Positions 16,906-26,973 of a DNA stretch of 64,000 bases are shown here, in pieces (the stretch's first letter is position 1; every line of letters begins with the position of its first letter). The position numbers were made by a program, and so were the translations under genes. Origin of the DNA: Spirosoma radiotolerans (GTDB taxonomy: Bacteria > Bacteroidota > Bacteroidia > Cytophagales > Spirosomataceae); the NCBI RefSeq assembly GCF_000974425.1, contig NZ_CP010429.1, forward strand, positions 5,716,001 through 5,780,000. Reading direction: 5' to 3'. The notes under the pieces are model-generated. The model saw nothing but the letters and a program-made list of their open reading frames with translations. It was not told where the DNA came from and did no database searches.

Positions 16906-18408
16906 ATGCCCTCCTACATAGCCGCCATTGATCAGGGAACGACCAGTACCCGTTGCATTGTGTTTGACCGACAAGGTAAGATTGTCTCCCTGGCTCAAAA
17001 AGAGCATAAACAACTGTATCCGCAACCCGGCTGGGTGGAGCACGACCCGGAAGAGATCTGGCGAAATACCCTCGAAGTGATCGCACTGGCCCGTATCAAA
17101 GGAAAACTTTCGGTGCAGGATATTGCTGCTGTCGGCATTACCAATCAGCGGGAAACCACCGTTGTCTGGAACCGCCGAACAGGCAAACCTTACTACAATG
17201 CCATCGTTTGGCAGGACATGCGCACGGCGGATCTGGTTACGGAATTTTCGGGAAATGGCCACGGGCAGGATCGCTTTCGGGCGCAAACAGGCTTACCGTT
17301 GGCCACGTATTTCAGTGGACTAAAGCTCAAATGGCTGCTGGATCACGTGCCGGGTTTGCGGGACGACGCCGAACGGGGCGAAGCGATCTTTGGCAATATG
17401 GATACGTTTGTGGTTTGGAATCTGACGGGTGGTGTAACGGGTGGTCTACACCTGACCGATGTTACCAACGCCAGCCGTACGCAGCTTATGAACCTCCAAA
17501 CGCTTGACTGGGACGATAGCCTGTTGGAAGATTTCACCGTGCCGCGCGCAATGTTGCCCCAAATACGGCCCAGCAGCGAAGTGTACGGAACCGTATCATC
17601 GGAAGTACTGCCGGGCGTGCCGATAGCGGGTATTCTGGGCGATCAGCAGGCGGCCCTTGTTGGGCAAACATGCTACGAGCCAGGCCAGGCCAAAAATACC
17701 TATGGCACGGGTTGCTTCCTGCTCATGAATACCGGCACCGAACTGCGTACCTCCACATGCGGCCTGCTGACAACGGTGGCCTACCAATTTCGGAACGAAC
17801 CGGTTCATTACGCGCTAGAAGGTAGCGTGGCCATCACCGGGGCGCTGGTACAGTGGTTACGCGACAATCTGGGTATTATCAAGAAGAGTACAGATATTGA
17901 AACCCTGGCCCGTTCGGTCGATGACAATGGGGGCGCTTACTTTGTACCTGCCTTTTCGGGTCTCTACGCTCCGCACTGGAAAGCCGATGCACGGGGCGTT
18001 ATCGCGGGCCTGACGCGCTTCGTGACTAAAGGTCATCTGGCACGGGCCGTACTGGAAGCAACCGCTTACCAGACTGTTGACGTCGTCCGGGCCATGGAGC
18101 AGGACGCGGGTGTATCATTGAAATCCCTGCGTGTTGATGGCGGCATGGTCGTCAATTCATTACTGATGCAATTCCAGGCCGATGTCTTGAATGGGCCTGT
18201 GGTTTGTCCACAAATGACAGAAACAACAGCGCTTGGAGCCGCCTACGCTGCGGGCCTCGCCGTAGGGTATTGGCAAAACCTGGATGACCTCCGCCAGAAC
18301 TGGGGCGTTGCCAAAACATATGAGTCAACGATGGACGATGTTCAGCGTAAAAAACTGATGCGCGGCTGGCAAAAAGCCATTGAGCGGTCCTTTGGTTGGG
18401 AGGAATAA
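16906..18408 (+). CDS. glpK: Glycerol kinase
   Basis: A 500-residue FGGY-family kinase that phosphorylates glycerol to glycerol-3-phosphate and so traps it after entry through GlpF. The ATG at 16906 gives the standard N-terminus [20 protein letters not shown] with the phosphate-binding DQGTTSTR loop; a longer frame from 16834 is not needed. Other signatures: [31 protein letters not shown], and [17 protein letters not shown]. The length is normal for GlpK. The last codons (Trp-Glu-Glu-stop) lie inside the palindrome at 18399-18460. Confidence 0.97.
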   Translation: MPSYIAAIDQGTTSTRCIVFDRQGKIVSLAQKEHKQLYPQPGWVEHDPEEIWRNTLEVIALARIKGKLSVQDIAAVGITNQRETTVVWNRRTGKPYYNAIVWQDMRTADLVTEFSGNGHGQDRFRAQTGLPLATYFSGLKLKWLLDHVPGLRDDAERGEAIFGNMDTFVVWNLTGGVTGGLHLTDVTNASRTQLMNLQTLDWDDSLLEDFTVPRAMLPQIRPSSEVYGTVSSEVLPGVPIAGILGDQQAALVGQTCYEPGQAKNTYGTGCFLLMNTGTELRTSTCGLLTTVAYQFRNEPVHYALEGSVAITGALVQWLRDNLGIIKKSTDIETLARSVDDNGGAYFVPAFSGLYAPHWKADARGVIAGLTRFVTKGHLARAVLEATAYQTVDVVRAMEQDAGVSLKSLRVDGGMVVNSLLMQFQADVLNGPVVCPQMTETTALGAAYAAGLAVGYWQNLDDLRQNWGVAKTYESTMDDVQRKKLMRGWQKAIERSFGWEE

Positions 18409-18460
18409 AGCAAATGGGGTGGCAGTTTCAAAACTGCCACCCCATTTGCTTTATTCCTCC
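18399..18460. terminator. Perfect 30-bp-arm palindrome shared by two convergent gene ends
   Basis: Arms 18399-18428 and 18431-18460 are exact complements with a 2-nt centre. The left arm contains the final codons and stop of glpK, and the right arm contains the final codons and stop of the convergent mscS-like gene; both proteins therefore end in Glu-Glu from the same sequence, GAGGAATAA. It should work as a bidirectional terminator, although neither side ends in a strong T-run. Confidence 0.8.
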
Positions 18461-19560
18461 TTTGGCTTTAGTTCTTCGGCCAGCATCAGACGCGTTTGCG
18501 GCAGGCTATGTGGATATTCATCACGGATAAACGCAATCAGCTGCTCGCGCATGTGGCAACGTAAATCAAAAGCCGATGGCGCATCGGGCGCTGATACCAG
18601 AACACGGATGACGATGCAGGTAGGTTGTGTATCGGTTACCTGCACGGCAAACGTATCGCCAGTCCAGAGGGGATCGTTTTCAGCCAGCTCCCGCGCCTTC
18701 TCCCGAATCTTTTCGACGGGAACGTTATAATCCAGATACAGGAAAATCGTCCCAACAATGGATGCATCGGAGCGGGTCCAGTTTTCAAACGGTGTCTCAA
18801 CAAAATATGTAATGGGTAAAATAAGCCGTCGTCGATCCCAGATGCGAACAATAACGCTGGTGAGGTTGATTTCTTCGATTCGCCCCCATTCTTTTTCAAC
18901 CACCACCGCATCGCCCAACCGAATTTGCTGATTGAAAGCAATTTGAATACCCGCCATCAGGTTGGCCAGCGTTTTCTGGGCGGCAAAACCGATTAATACC
19001 GAGACGACCCCAGCCGACGTCAATACGCTTAGCCCTACTTTCCGACTCCCCTGAAAGGAAATCAACAGCAGTGATGCACTGATAATGACAATACCTGCGG
19101 CCAGCACCCGGCGAAAAAAGCGAACCTGTGTGACGAATTTACGGTGCGATAAATTAACATCCTGCACCGTATCGTATTGCCGGACAAGGAGCAATTCGCC
19201 TACTTTTAGCAGTTGAATGACCAGCCAGGTACTGGTAATGAGAAACAATACTTCTGCCGTTTTATCGGCTACGGGATGCCGACGTATAAACCGCGCCGAT
19301 TGGACATTGGTCGCCAGTAGAAAGAACAGAGAAGGCACAAAAACCCAGAACGCCCACCGCACATACACCTTAAGATAACCCAGCGTTTGAAACGGCCGGC
19401 GCCGAACAATAAATCGGATGACCTGGGTAATAACCAGATCGACCAGCAGGCCCAGCAGTATAGCTATGGTGAGTAGTACCCAACCCGATAAATCGCGGTT
19501 TGGAACATAGCCACACCAGCGGACTATGGCTCGTATCCAGGTATCAAATTGTTGTAGCAT
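18451..19560 (-). CDS. MscS-family mechanosensitive ion channel
   Basis: A 369-residue membrane protein with an N-terminal group of transmembrane helices and an MscS pore/beta domain. The pore-lining TM3 region is seen as LTSAGVVSVLIGFAAQKTLANLMAGIQIAFNQQIRLGDAVVVEKEWGRIEEI, whose final part leads into the MscS beta domain. The ATG at 19560 is chosen over TTG at 19575. These channels open under membrane tension during osmotic downshift. The gene is monocistronic and convergent with glpK; its last codons lie in the shared palindrome. Confidence 0.9.
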   Translation of the reverse strand: MLQQFDTWIRAIVRWCGYVPNRDLSGWVLLTIAILLGLLVDLVITQVIRFIVRRRPFQTLGYLKVYVRWAFWVFVPSLFFLLATNVQSARFIRRHPVADKTAEVLFLITSTWLVIQLLKVGELLLVRQYDTVQDVNLSHRKFVTQVRFFRRVLAAGIVIISASLLLISFQGSRKVGLSVLTSAGVVSVLIGFAAQKTLANLMAGIQIAFNQQIRLGDAVVVEKEWGRIEEINLTSVIVRIWDRRRLILPITYFVETPFENWTRSDASIVGTIFLYLDYNVPVEKIREKARELAENDPLWTGDTFAVQVTDTQPTCIVIRVLVSAPDAPSAFDLRCHMREQLIAFIRDEYPHSLPQTRLMLAEELKPKEE

Positions 19561-19643
19561 ATCGATTACTGACAAAAGTAAGGCCTACAAGGTTGAAAAA
19601 CCTCATAGGCCCACTTGTCCAATTACCAAAAACTACCCCGCTA

Positions 19644-21098
19644 CTAGGCCAGCAGTGGCTTAACTACTTGGCCATGTACGTCCGTTAACCGGTACCGGCG
19701 ACCCTGGCTTTTAAAGGTCAGTTTCTCGTGGTCCACGCCCAGAAGGTGCAGAATAGTTGCCTGAAAATCATGAACATGAACAGGATCACGGACGACATTG
19801 TAACCAAAATCATCGGTTTCACCGTATACCATACCTTTTTTGACCCCGGCACCGGCCATCCAGACGGAGAAGGCACGGGGATGATGATCACGGCCGTAGT
19901 TATCGCGGGTAAGTTTTCCCTGTGAGTAGGCGCCACGGCCAAACTCACCGCCCCAGATCACGAGCGTGTCGTCAAGCAAACCGCGCTGCTTGAGGTCCAT
20001 GATCAGGGCCGCCGATGGCTGGTCGACACTCTTTGCCTGCGTCTTAATATCGTTCGGTAAATTGCCGTGCTGATCCCATCCCTGATGGTAGAGTTGCACA
20101 AACTTTACGTCTTTTTCGACCAGCTTACGGGCCAAAAGGCAGTTGGCGGCAAACGTACCGGGTTTACGGCTGTCGGGCCCATACATATCGAAAATATAAT
20201 CGGGTTCTTTCGAAATATCGAGTGTTTCGGGTACCGAAGTCTGCATTCGATAGGCCATTTCGTACTGAGCCATTCGGTTATTGATTTCCGGGTCGAGCAC
20301 GTGCTTATATTGCTCCTGATGCAGTTTGGTCAGGTAATCGAGCATTCGCCGACGGCTGGTTTTGTCGACACCCGGCGGATTATTGAGGTAATAGACTGGA
20401 TCTGGCCCCGACCGAAATACCACCCCCTGATGCACGGATGGCAGAAACCCATTGCTCCAGAGCTTGGCATACAACGGCTGATCGCCATCGCGTCCTTTGG
20501 AAAGGAGCACCACAAAAGCAGGCAGATTCTGATTATCGGAACCTAGACCGTAGCTGATCCACGAGCCAAAACTGGGTCGTCCGGCCTGTTGGCTTCCTGT
20601 TTGGAAGAAGGTGACGGCTGGATCATGATTGATGGCCTCGGTATGCAGGGAGCGAACAAACGTTAGGTCACCAGCAATGCGGGCTGTATGCGGCAACAAT
20701 TCACTAAGCCACATCTGGCCAGGTCCATACTGCGCAAATTTATATTTCGACGCAGCCAGCGGAAAACGGCTCTGTCCCGCACTCATGCCCGTCAGGCGTT
20801 GACCATTGCGTACGGAAGCGGGTAAATCCTGCCCCCACATGGTTTCGAGTTTCGGCTTGTAATCGAACAACTCCAATTGCGAAGGTGCTCCACTTTGAAA
20901 TAGGTAAATAACCCGCTTCACTTTCGGAGGGAAGTGCGGCTTACCCACGGCGGGGTTCTCTCCGGGCGCGGACGAACCACCAAACAGCTTTGTTGGATTG
21001 AGCAGCGAGGCTAACGCAATAGCGCCCAGCCCCGCACTGGATTGCCCCAGAAACGTCCGGCGGCTGAATTGGTCATGTATTTCATCCTGAATATCCAT
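19644..21098 (-). CDS. DUF1501 domain-containing exported protein
   Basis: A 484-residue protein with a Tat-type signal (SRRTFLGQSSAGLGAIALASLL), so it is probably exported folded. The body shows DUF1501 features: YLFQSGAPSQLELFDYKP near the start, FVRSLHTEAINHDPAVTFFQTGS, and the sulfatase/alkaline-phosphatase-like DDTLVIWGGEFGRGAYSQG and GRDHHPRAFSVWMAGAGVKKG segments. The family is typical of planctomycetes and some Bacteroidota and is related in fold to sulfatases; a metal-dependent hydrolase is plausible but unproven. It lies 11 bp after the DUF1553 gene, the usual partner of DUF1501 genes. Confidence 0.88.
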   Translation of the reverse strand: MDIQDEIHDQFSRRTFLGQSSAGLGAIALASLLNPTKLFGGSSAPGENPAVGKPHFPPKVKRVIYLFQSGAPSQLELFDYKPKLETMWGQDLPASVRNGQRLTGMSAGQSRFPLAASKYKFAQYGPGQMWLSELLPHTARIAGDLTFVRSLHTEAINHDPAVTFFQTGSQQAGRPSFGSWISYGLGSDNQNLPAFVVLLSKGRDGDQPLYAKLWSNGFLPSVHQGVVFRSGPDPVYYLNNPPGVDKTSRRRMLDYLTKLHQEQYKHVLDPEINNRMAQYEMAYRMQTSVPETLDISKEPDYIFDMYGPDSRKPGTFAANCLLARKLVEKDVKFVQLYHQGWDQHGNLPNDIKTQAKSVDQPSAALIMDLKQRGLLDDTLVIWGGEFGRGAYSQGKLTRDNYGRDHHPRAFSVWMAGAGVKKGMVYGETDDFGYNVVRDPVHVHDFQATILHLLGVDHEKLTFKSQGRRYRLTDVHGQVVKPLLA

Positions 21099-21109
21099 TG
21101 TCCTCTGCC

Positions 21110-24100
21110 CTATCGTTTAATGATCGCTTCGTCGAAATTCATGATCGTGCTGGCTACTACGGTCCAGGCAGCTAACTCAGCCCGGTTTATATGCTTATCG
21201 ACAGGGTATTCACCCACCGACAGGAGTTCGTTTGCCCGTTTGGGATTCTTTTTAAAGTCAGCCAGTTCTTCGGTATAGAGTTGGTTCACCAGCGTTAATT
21301 CTTCGGGCCGCGCCGGACGGCTGACAACCGCTTTAAAGACAGCCGTAATACCCGCCGAAGCATTGGTGACTGGCAGTAGATGTTGCGCCAGCACTCGGGC
21401 AGCTTCCACAAACTGTGGGTCATTCAGGGTAACCAGTGCCTGGAGGGGCGTACTGGTTTTCTGCCGTTTCACCACACAGGTATGCCGTTCGGCCGCATCG
21501 AAATTTAACATCATCGGCGCGGGCGATGAGCGTTTCCAGATCGTGTACATGGAACGGCGGTAGAGGCTATCGCCTTGACTTTGAACATACTTTACGGCAT
21601 TTCGTGTAGCTAAAGCCTCCCAGATGCCTGCCGGTTGGTAAGGCCGCACACTTGGACCACCAACACGCTGGGTGAGCAATCCGCTGGCTGCGAGGGCGTT
21701 GTCGCGCACTTGCTCGGCCGACATTCGATAGCTTGGTCCACGGGTCAGGAATGTATTATCCGGATCGATTTCCCGTACGTTCTCAGGCACGCTCGATGCC
21801 TGGCGATAGGTGGCCGACATAACGATCATCTTATGCATGGCTTTCGTATTCCATTGCCCGCCCGATTTTAGGTCGCCCATGTTGCGGAATTTTATGGCTA
21901 GGTAATCAAGCAATTCCGGGTGGCTTGGCAAAGCGCCCTGATTTCCAAAGTCATCGCTATTTTTGGCGAGTCCCTGTCCAAAATACTGTTGCCACATCCG
22001 GTTCACCATTACCCGACTGAACAGCGGATTTTCGGGCGCCAGTAACCACTTAGCCAGACCAAGCCGATTTTTGGGCATACCCTCAGGCAAGGGATTGAGG
22101 CTGTGCAAAACAGCCGGCGTAACAACTTCGCCGGGAGCATCGTAAGCACCCCGCTTCAGGAGGTGAGTTTCGCGCGGCACTGACCGCTCCTGCATAACCA
22201 TTACCTGATCGGAGTTGGTATAGAGCTTGATTTGCTCACCCCGCAGTTCCATGGCTTTGGCGTAGGCATCGTGGTAAGCGGGGTCCTGCGTCCTGACGTA
22301 ATAGGTGTATAATCCGGTTCGCTGGGCAGGGGTCCGGTTCGCAACGGGTGTCTGTAGAGCCGCCCGGAGCGCATCGGGTTGACCAGCCAGACCGGGCATT
22401 TCCAGGGGTGTCAGGCAACGATTATAAATCCGAAGTTCATCGACCGCAAAATCTTTATAGAAATAATCATGCATCCGGCCTACGTAAAAGTTGTGCTGCG
22501 CCCAGTGCGTTCGATCTTTACCAAACACCATACTGTGCATCAGGTTATCGGTAATCACCTTTGTCCGAATGGGCCGCCCGTTCAGATACAATGCGATGCC
22601 TTTTGCCTGGCCCGTTCCATCGTAGGCAAAGGCAACCTGGAACCACTGATGCACCGGCACTTTATCGACGGATTCAATGTCAATGGCATTGGCGGGCCAT
22701 ACATGGTTAAAGGTTAGTTTCAACCGCCCATCCCCCAATAAATCGAGCTGGTAGCCGCGCTGGCCATCCATCGGGCCGGTCGTGCGCCCCATAAGCGTCA
22801 ACGCCATGTTTGGCTTCGCCAAATTAAACCAGCTGCTGATAGTGAATGGCTCATTCTGCTCGAAGGCTCCGAAGTTGCCAGGCAACTCAATAAAGCTGTC
22901 ACCAGCCAGGTAGCGTGCTTTGCCAAAACGGCCAGGCACCGCATACGGCACTTTGTCGGGATCGCCCCCCAACCGGGCGGGCAACGTGTCATTCACCGTA
23001 TTAGCGAAGGCATTACGCGGGTCTTTCCAGAGATCCTCCTTCGTTTTACGTTTAACCGGTTCTTTCTTTTCAGGCTTCTTATCGTTGGACTTGCCAAGTT
23101 TAGCGATGCCTTCTTTTTTACGGTTAGCTTCCTCAGCTACTTTTTTCTTTTCGTCTTCCCGTTTGCGCTCCTCGTTTTTTGCTTTCACGTAAGCGCCGAT
23201 ATCAGCCCGGTCGGCTTCATCGAATGTGTAGTGCGCCAGTAGCCCGGAGTCAATTGACGTTACAGTAGGATTTTTGGCTAGCCACTGCCCAAACCGTTGC
23301 TGGTAATCGGGACGATTAGGATTGAGTTGCTGCTGAATAGGCGTCAATTGTTCGCGAATGAAGCGGAGTTTGGCTTCTGTTTCGGGTTTCGTCAGCGTGA
23401 TGGTCGGCGCAGCTTCCCCGTTGTAAGGAATCTGGCCCCGATCGTTATTGCTGTTGAAAAAGGCAAAAAGTGAGTAATAATCCTTTTGGCTAATCGGGTC
23501 GTATTTATGATCGTGGCAGCGGGCACACTCAACCGTCAGGCCCAACATGGCTTTTCCAAACGTGTTGGTCCGGTCGGCAACATACTCGGTCCGGTATTCT
23601 TCGTCCACAATGCCACCTTCCTGACTTTGCTGGTGATTGCGATTAAAAGCCGTGGCAATAAGTTTATCGCGTTTATCTTTCGATGTGGCCAGATTGGGCA
23701 ACAGATCCCCGGCCAACTGCCAGGTAATGAACCGATCGAAAGACAGGTTCCGGTTATACGCCCGAATAACCCAGTCACGGTAGGGCCACATGGTGCGCAG
23801 GCCATCGTCCTGGTAGCCATCAGTATCCGCATAACGAGCCACATCGAGCCATTCAACGGCTTGCCGCTCCCCATAATGCGGACTACTCAGGAGCCGGTTC
23901 ACCACTTTTTCGTAGGCGTTTGGCGATTTATCGGCCAGGAATGCATCCACCTCAGCGGGCGTTGGTGGCAGGCCCGTCAGATCAAGGCTCACCCGGCGGA
24001 GCAGTGTAGTTTTATCGGCTTCGGGAGCGTGCCCTAATTTTTTGGCTTCCTGTTTCGCCAGAATAAACCGGTCAATATCGTTGATGGCCCACTTTTCGTC

Positions 24101-24586
24101 GGTCACCTTCGGAATCTTGGGCGTGACTGGTGCAATAAGCGACCAGTGTTCTTTATACTCCGCGCCCTGCTCAACCCAGCGGATCAGTATCGCCTTCTCT
24201 TCGGCGGTTAGGGTAAGATTTGATTTAGGAGTCGGCATCATCTCCTCGGGATCAGTGCTGATGATGCGGCTAACCAGTTCACTCTTGGCTAAATTGCCGG
24301 GAACAATCGCTTTATGGCCACTTTTTGCCAATGCTTGATAGGCGCCTTCGGGCGTATCTAGCCGCAGACCTGCCTGTTGCTTAGCTTTATCCGGCCCATG
24401 ACAGGCAAAACAGCGGTCGGACAGAATGGGCTTTACATGTAAGTTATAATCAACTTTTTCGGGCAGGCTTGCTTCAACCGCAACAACATCAGCCGGTTTT
24501 TCAACGGAACTATGACAGGCTGTTAACCAAATAGACGCACCGAAAAGGCTCACCGTTGCGCTGAGAAGAACGTATCGAACTTGCAT
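21110..24586 (-). CDS. DUF1549/DUF1553 lipoprotein with planctomycete-type cytochrome c and LamG-like domains
   Basis: A 1158-residue lipoprotein; with the ATG at 24586 the lipobox ends in LTAC, so Cys24 is lipidated. Domains in order: a planctomycete cytochrome c module with heme motif CFACH (Cys59, Cys62, His63); DUF1549 with LDLTGLPPTPAEVDAFL and ECARCHDHKYDPIS, a second CxxCH; a charged linker rich in Lys and Glu; a LamG/concanavalin-like domain around residues 570-720; and DUF1553 with NRMWQQYFGQGL, ASSVPENVREIDPDNTFLTRGPSYRM and HTCVVKRQKTSTPLQALVTLND. Members are thought to act in periplasmic breakdown of complex glycans or in extracytoplasmic redox, but no activity is established. It is cotranscribed with the DUF1501 gene. 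Confidence 0.88.
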   Translation of the reverse strand: MQVRYVLLSATVSLFGASIWLTACHSSVEKPADVVAVEASLPEKVDYNLHVKPILSDRCFACHGPDKAKQQAGLRLDTPEGAYQALAKSGHKAIVPGNLAKSELVSRIISTDPEEMMPTPKSNLTLTAEEKAILIRWVEQGAEYKEHWSLIAPVTPKIPKVTDEKWAINDIDRFILAKQEAKKLGHAPEADKTTLLRRVSLDLTGLPPTPAEVDAFLADKSPNAYEKVVNRLLSSPHYGERQAVEWLDVARYADTDGYQDDGLRTMWPYRDWVIRAYNRNLSFDRFITWQLAGDLLPNLATSKDKRDKLIATAFNRNHQQSQEGGIVDEEYRTEYVADRTNTFGKAMLGLTVECARCHDHKYDPISQKDYYSLFAFFNSNNDRGQIPYNGEAAPTITLTKPETEAKLRFIREQLTPIQQQLNPNRPDYQQRFGQWLAKNPTVTSIDSGLLAHYTFDEADRADIGAYVKAKNEERKREDEKKKVAEEANRKKEGIAKLGKSNDKKPEKKEPVKRKTKEDLWKDPRNAFANTVNDTLPARLGGDPDKVPYAVPGRFGKARYLAGDSFIELPGNFGAFEQNEPFTISSWFNLAKPNMALTLMGRTTGPMDGQRGYQLDLLGDGRLKLTFNHVWPANAIDIESVDKVPVHQWFQVAFAYDGTGQAKGIALYLNGRPIRTKVITDNLMHSMVFGKDRTHWAQHNFYVGRMHDYFYKDFAVDELRIYNRCLTPLEMPGLAGQPDALRAALQTPVANRTPAQRTGLYTYYVRTQDPAYHDAYAKAMELRGEQIKLYTNSDQVMVMQERSVPRETHLLKRGAYDAPGEVVTPAVLHSLNPLPEGMPKNRLGLAKWLLAPENPLFSRVMVNRMWQQYFGQGLAKNSDDFGNQGALPSHPELLDYLAIKFRNMGDLKSGGQWNTKAMHKMIVMSATYRQASSVPENVREIDPDNTFLTRGPSYRMSAEQVRDNALAASGLLTQRVGGPSVRPYQPAGIWEALATRNAVKYVQSQGDSLYRRSMYTIWKRSSPAPMMLNFDAAERHTCVVKRQKTSTPLQALVTLNDPQFVEAARVLAQHLLPVTNASAGITAVFKAVVSRPARPEELTLVNQLYTEELADFKKNPKRANELLSVGEYPVDKHINRAELAAWTVVASTIMNFDEAIIKR

Positions 24587-24637
24587 GTCTGACCAGGCGC
24601 GCATACCAACGATTGGCTTGATGGTGAAACGGATTCA

Positions 24638-24645
24638 CAAAAATA
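24638..24645 (-). promoter_or_regulatory. Candidate -7 box for the DUF1553-DUF1501 pair
   Basis: TATTTTTG on the minus strand matches TAnnTTTG about 50 bp before the chosen start. No clear -33 element is visible. The rest of the AT-rich gap 24646-24862 holds no gene that I can recognise. Confidence 0.4.
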
Positions 24646-24862
24646 ACCTCGGGGAATATAGAAAAATCGTACTATCTTATCTTGTTGATAGACTATTTTG
24701 CTGTTAAATGAGTTGCTCTTTACCGGCGATATAGGGGTTCTCTGTAAACAGCGAGAAGAGCAAATTGAGTTCTTGTAGGATAAAATTTAATTTTAATATA
24801 ATTTTTACCAGTATACTTTGAAGAATCGTATTTACTATTCGTCTAAAAACTGTTTGAGCGCT

Positions 24863-25342
24863 TTACTCAACTGCTCTGAGGATACAGGGGACATTATTGT
24901 CTTCATGAGTCAGTGTATAATTAACTAATAGTGCCATCTTTTGAAATCGGTTATAGTAGCGGCTATTCCCAGCTACTGGCACAAACCCGTCGTAAACAGC
25001 GTCATGAGTTAAGTCCCCAATTGTTGATCGCCTTTCGTCCCAGGCGATCTCACTAACAAGCCCATCATTTTTGCGAATCCGGATAAGAATTTGGGTACTA
25101 TCGCTCTCTTTTTTATACTCGTAGATCGTGCTTTCGGGTCTCTCTTTGTTCGAAGCGAGTTTAAACCGCTTCATGCTGAGCATACTCTCAACCGTTGTCT
25201 TGTGCCTCAACAGCAATCCTTTCAATTCCTGGTAGTCAAGCACTTGCCTGGTTATGGCAGGTTGAGCATCTGTGCTATAGAACGAGGTTAGTAGGCTAAA
25301 GCAAACCGTGAAAAGTATGAATTTGACGAGTTCAGATTTCAT
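24863..25342 (-). CDS. Hypothetical exported protein
   Basis: A 159-residue protein that I do not recognise. The ATG at 25342 gives a signal peptide (MKSELVKFILFTVCFSLLTSF, cleavage near STDAQP), so it is probably periplasmic. The mature part is mixed alpha/beta with a central IYEYKKESDSTQILIRIRKNDGLVSEIAWDE beta-rich stretch, which looks like a small lipocalin- or NTF2-like sheet but cannot be assigned. The region is more AT-rich than its neighbours. It lies between the DUF1553 and the DUF2231-cytochrome genes, all on the minus strand, and may be a local insertion in that cluster. Confidence 0.6.
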   Translation of the reverse strand: MKSELVKFILFTVCFSLLTSFYSTDAQPAITRQVLDYQELKGLLLRHKTTVESMLSMKRFKLASNKERPESTIYEYKKESDSTQILIRIRKNDGLVSEIAWDERRSTIGDLTHDAVYDGFVPVAGNSRYYNRFQKMALLVNYTLTHEDNNVPCILRAVE

Positions 25343-25424
25343 AATCCTGGATGTTGTATCGGTGGATTGCCCGTTGCAGAAGTCAATATCTGGAAAATAT
25401 GGTTCGTTTACCAAAAGCGTTCAA

Positions 25425-26957
25425 CTAGTTCTTTTTCGGCTCACTCCCTTTCGATTCGGATGGGGCCACTTTTGCAAATTCGGCAATAGCCTGTTCATTG
25501 ATTCCACCAACGACTTCTAGTTTGGGTAAAGCCGTTTTCAAGCTGGCAATGCCTTGTTCGGTCACTTTAGTTTGCCAGAGATAAATCGTTTTAAGATTTT
25601 TTAGCCCGGCCAGTTCGACTAATCCAGCGTCGGTAATAGCGGTGCCATACAGGTTCAAATACTCCAGATTGGCTAGCTGCTTTAGTTGTTTCAGGCCCGC
25701 GTCGGTCACCTTTGTTTCTTCCAGATGGAGCTTTTGTAAATTCTTCAATTTGGCAATCGATGCCAGGGCCGCATCCGAAATTTCGGTATCACCCAGCTTG
25801 AGCCACACAATTTGATTGCTCAGTTTTGGCAACGCAGCAGCCTGAGCATCGTTGAACGTACGGGCGTTTACGGCACTGACTTCCAGTTGGTTTTGCTCTT
25901 TTGACAGGGGTAATACTAGCAAATTTAGCTTTTTCAGCTCCTCGACAACCTTGGGATCAGCGGCTGGTACTTTCATGGTCAGCACTGGCGACTCGGGAGC
26001 AGGCCCCGAGGCAACCTGTGTTCCTCCAACTTCGAGCGGCCCACCACCGGCCAAAGACGCCAGCACCGGCCGGATAGCCTCATTTACAGTAAGATCAGCT
26101 ACTTTTTTGTCGAAGGGCGCTCCCTGATCAATCCACCAGGTCAGCAACGCAATATCGCTCTCCTTTAACTGGGTTTTACCTTTAGGAGGCATATGATGAT
26201 CATCATCCTCAGGCAACAGACAAACCTTTACCAACTCGCTCGTCTTACTCTTGCCCGCCACAAACACCGGCCCGTCTTCATACCCTTTCTTGATCATTTC
26301 GGGCGTATCCAGCCGCAATCCAGCTTTTGCTTTTCCTGCGTTATGGCATTGTACGCACCGACTGTGCAGAATAGGGTTCACGATTTGCTGATAAACCATT
26401 GCCTGATTGACATCCGTAATGGGCTGAAATGTCATCTCTTTCTGCTTGGGTTGTACACCAGCCAAGGTTCGCATGGTTTCCGGCATGTACTGGGTTAAGT
26501 AGTCTTCACCATGCGTCAGATTGCCCCCTAAATGCCCGGCGGCCAGCAGCAACAGCAACGATACGCCCAGCGCAGGCAGATACATGAGGGAGGCAAAGGG
26601 CACAATACGACCCAGATTTTCGGACTTTACGGCCCAAGCCAGCCAGGCAAACACCGCCACACCAATGCCTTCCCACATGTGGTTGTTCAGCGTTTCGACT
26701 TCGTAGCCACCCCCTAACGACAACATATAGCCAAACACACAGGCCAGGGTCGCACTCACTGCCGAGCAGAACAGAATTAACGTGATCGTATGCGGACTGA
26801 CGGAGTTGTGCCGGATTAGTCGGTCCAGTTCAAGTAGACCGGCAATGAGCAAAAAGCCGATAGGCAGGTGAACGATGAGGGGGTGAAAATGTCCCCAGAA
26901 CAACACCCAATCGGCGGGGGACGACGGCTTAGCTTGCAATAAAATTAATTCATGCAT
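25425..26957 (-). CDS. Membrane protein with DUF2231, planctomycete-type cytochrome c and leucine-rich repeats
   Basis: A 510-residue protein. Residues 1-145 hold four transmembrane helices of the DUF2231 type, starting with the FWGHFHPLIVHLPIGFLLIAG motif. A cytochrome c-like module follows with CVQCH (Cys201, Cys204, His205), LRLDTPEMIKKG and a distal histidine/methionine segment DDDHHMPPKGK, similar to the cytochrome module in the neighbouring DUF1553 protein. The C-terminal part, about residues 375-500, has regular leucine-rich repeats of the form LxxLxLxxTxITDAGLxxLxxLxNL. It is probably a membrane-anchored periplasmic electron carrier with a binding domain. The NHL-propeller gene is 16 bp upstream. 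Confidence 0.85.
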   Translation of the reverse strand: MHELILLQAKPSSPADWVLFWGHFHPLIVHLPIGFLLIAGLLELDRLIRHNSVSPHTITLILFCSAVSATLACVFGYMLSLGGGYEVETLNNHMWEGIGVAVFAWLAWAVKSENLGRIVPFASLMYLPALGVSLLLLLAAGHLGGNLTHGEDYLTQYMPETMRTLAGVQPKQKEMTFQPITDVNQAMVYQQIVNPILHSRCVQCHNAGKAKAGLRLDTPEMIKKGYEDGPVFVAGKSKTSELVKVCLLPEDDDHHMPPKGKTQLKESDIALLTWWIDQGAPFDKKVADLTVNEAIRPVLASLAGGGPLEVGGTQVASGPAPESPVLTMKVPAADPKVVEELKKLNLLVLPLSKEQNQLEVSAVNARTFNDAQAAALPKLSNQIVWLKLGDTEISDAALASIAKLKNLQKLHLEETKVTDAGLKQLKQLANLEYLNLYGTAITDAGLVELAGLKNLKTIYLWQTKVTEQGIASLKTALPKLEVVGGINEQAIAEFAKVAPSESKGSEPKKN

Positions 26958-26973
26958 AAGTCAGGCCAATCTA

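Noticed and set aside
16813..17286. 157-residue minus-strand frame opposite glpK
   Set aside because: Antisense to the well-conserved glpK start; no features.
23486..24037. 183-residue plus-strand frame
   Set aside because: It is antisense to the DUF1549 part of the DUF1553 gene, whose motifs are unambiguous on the minus strand.
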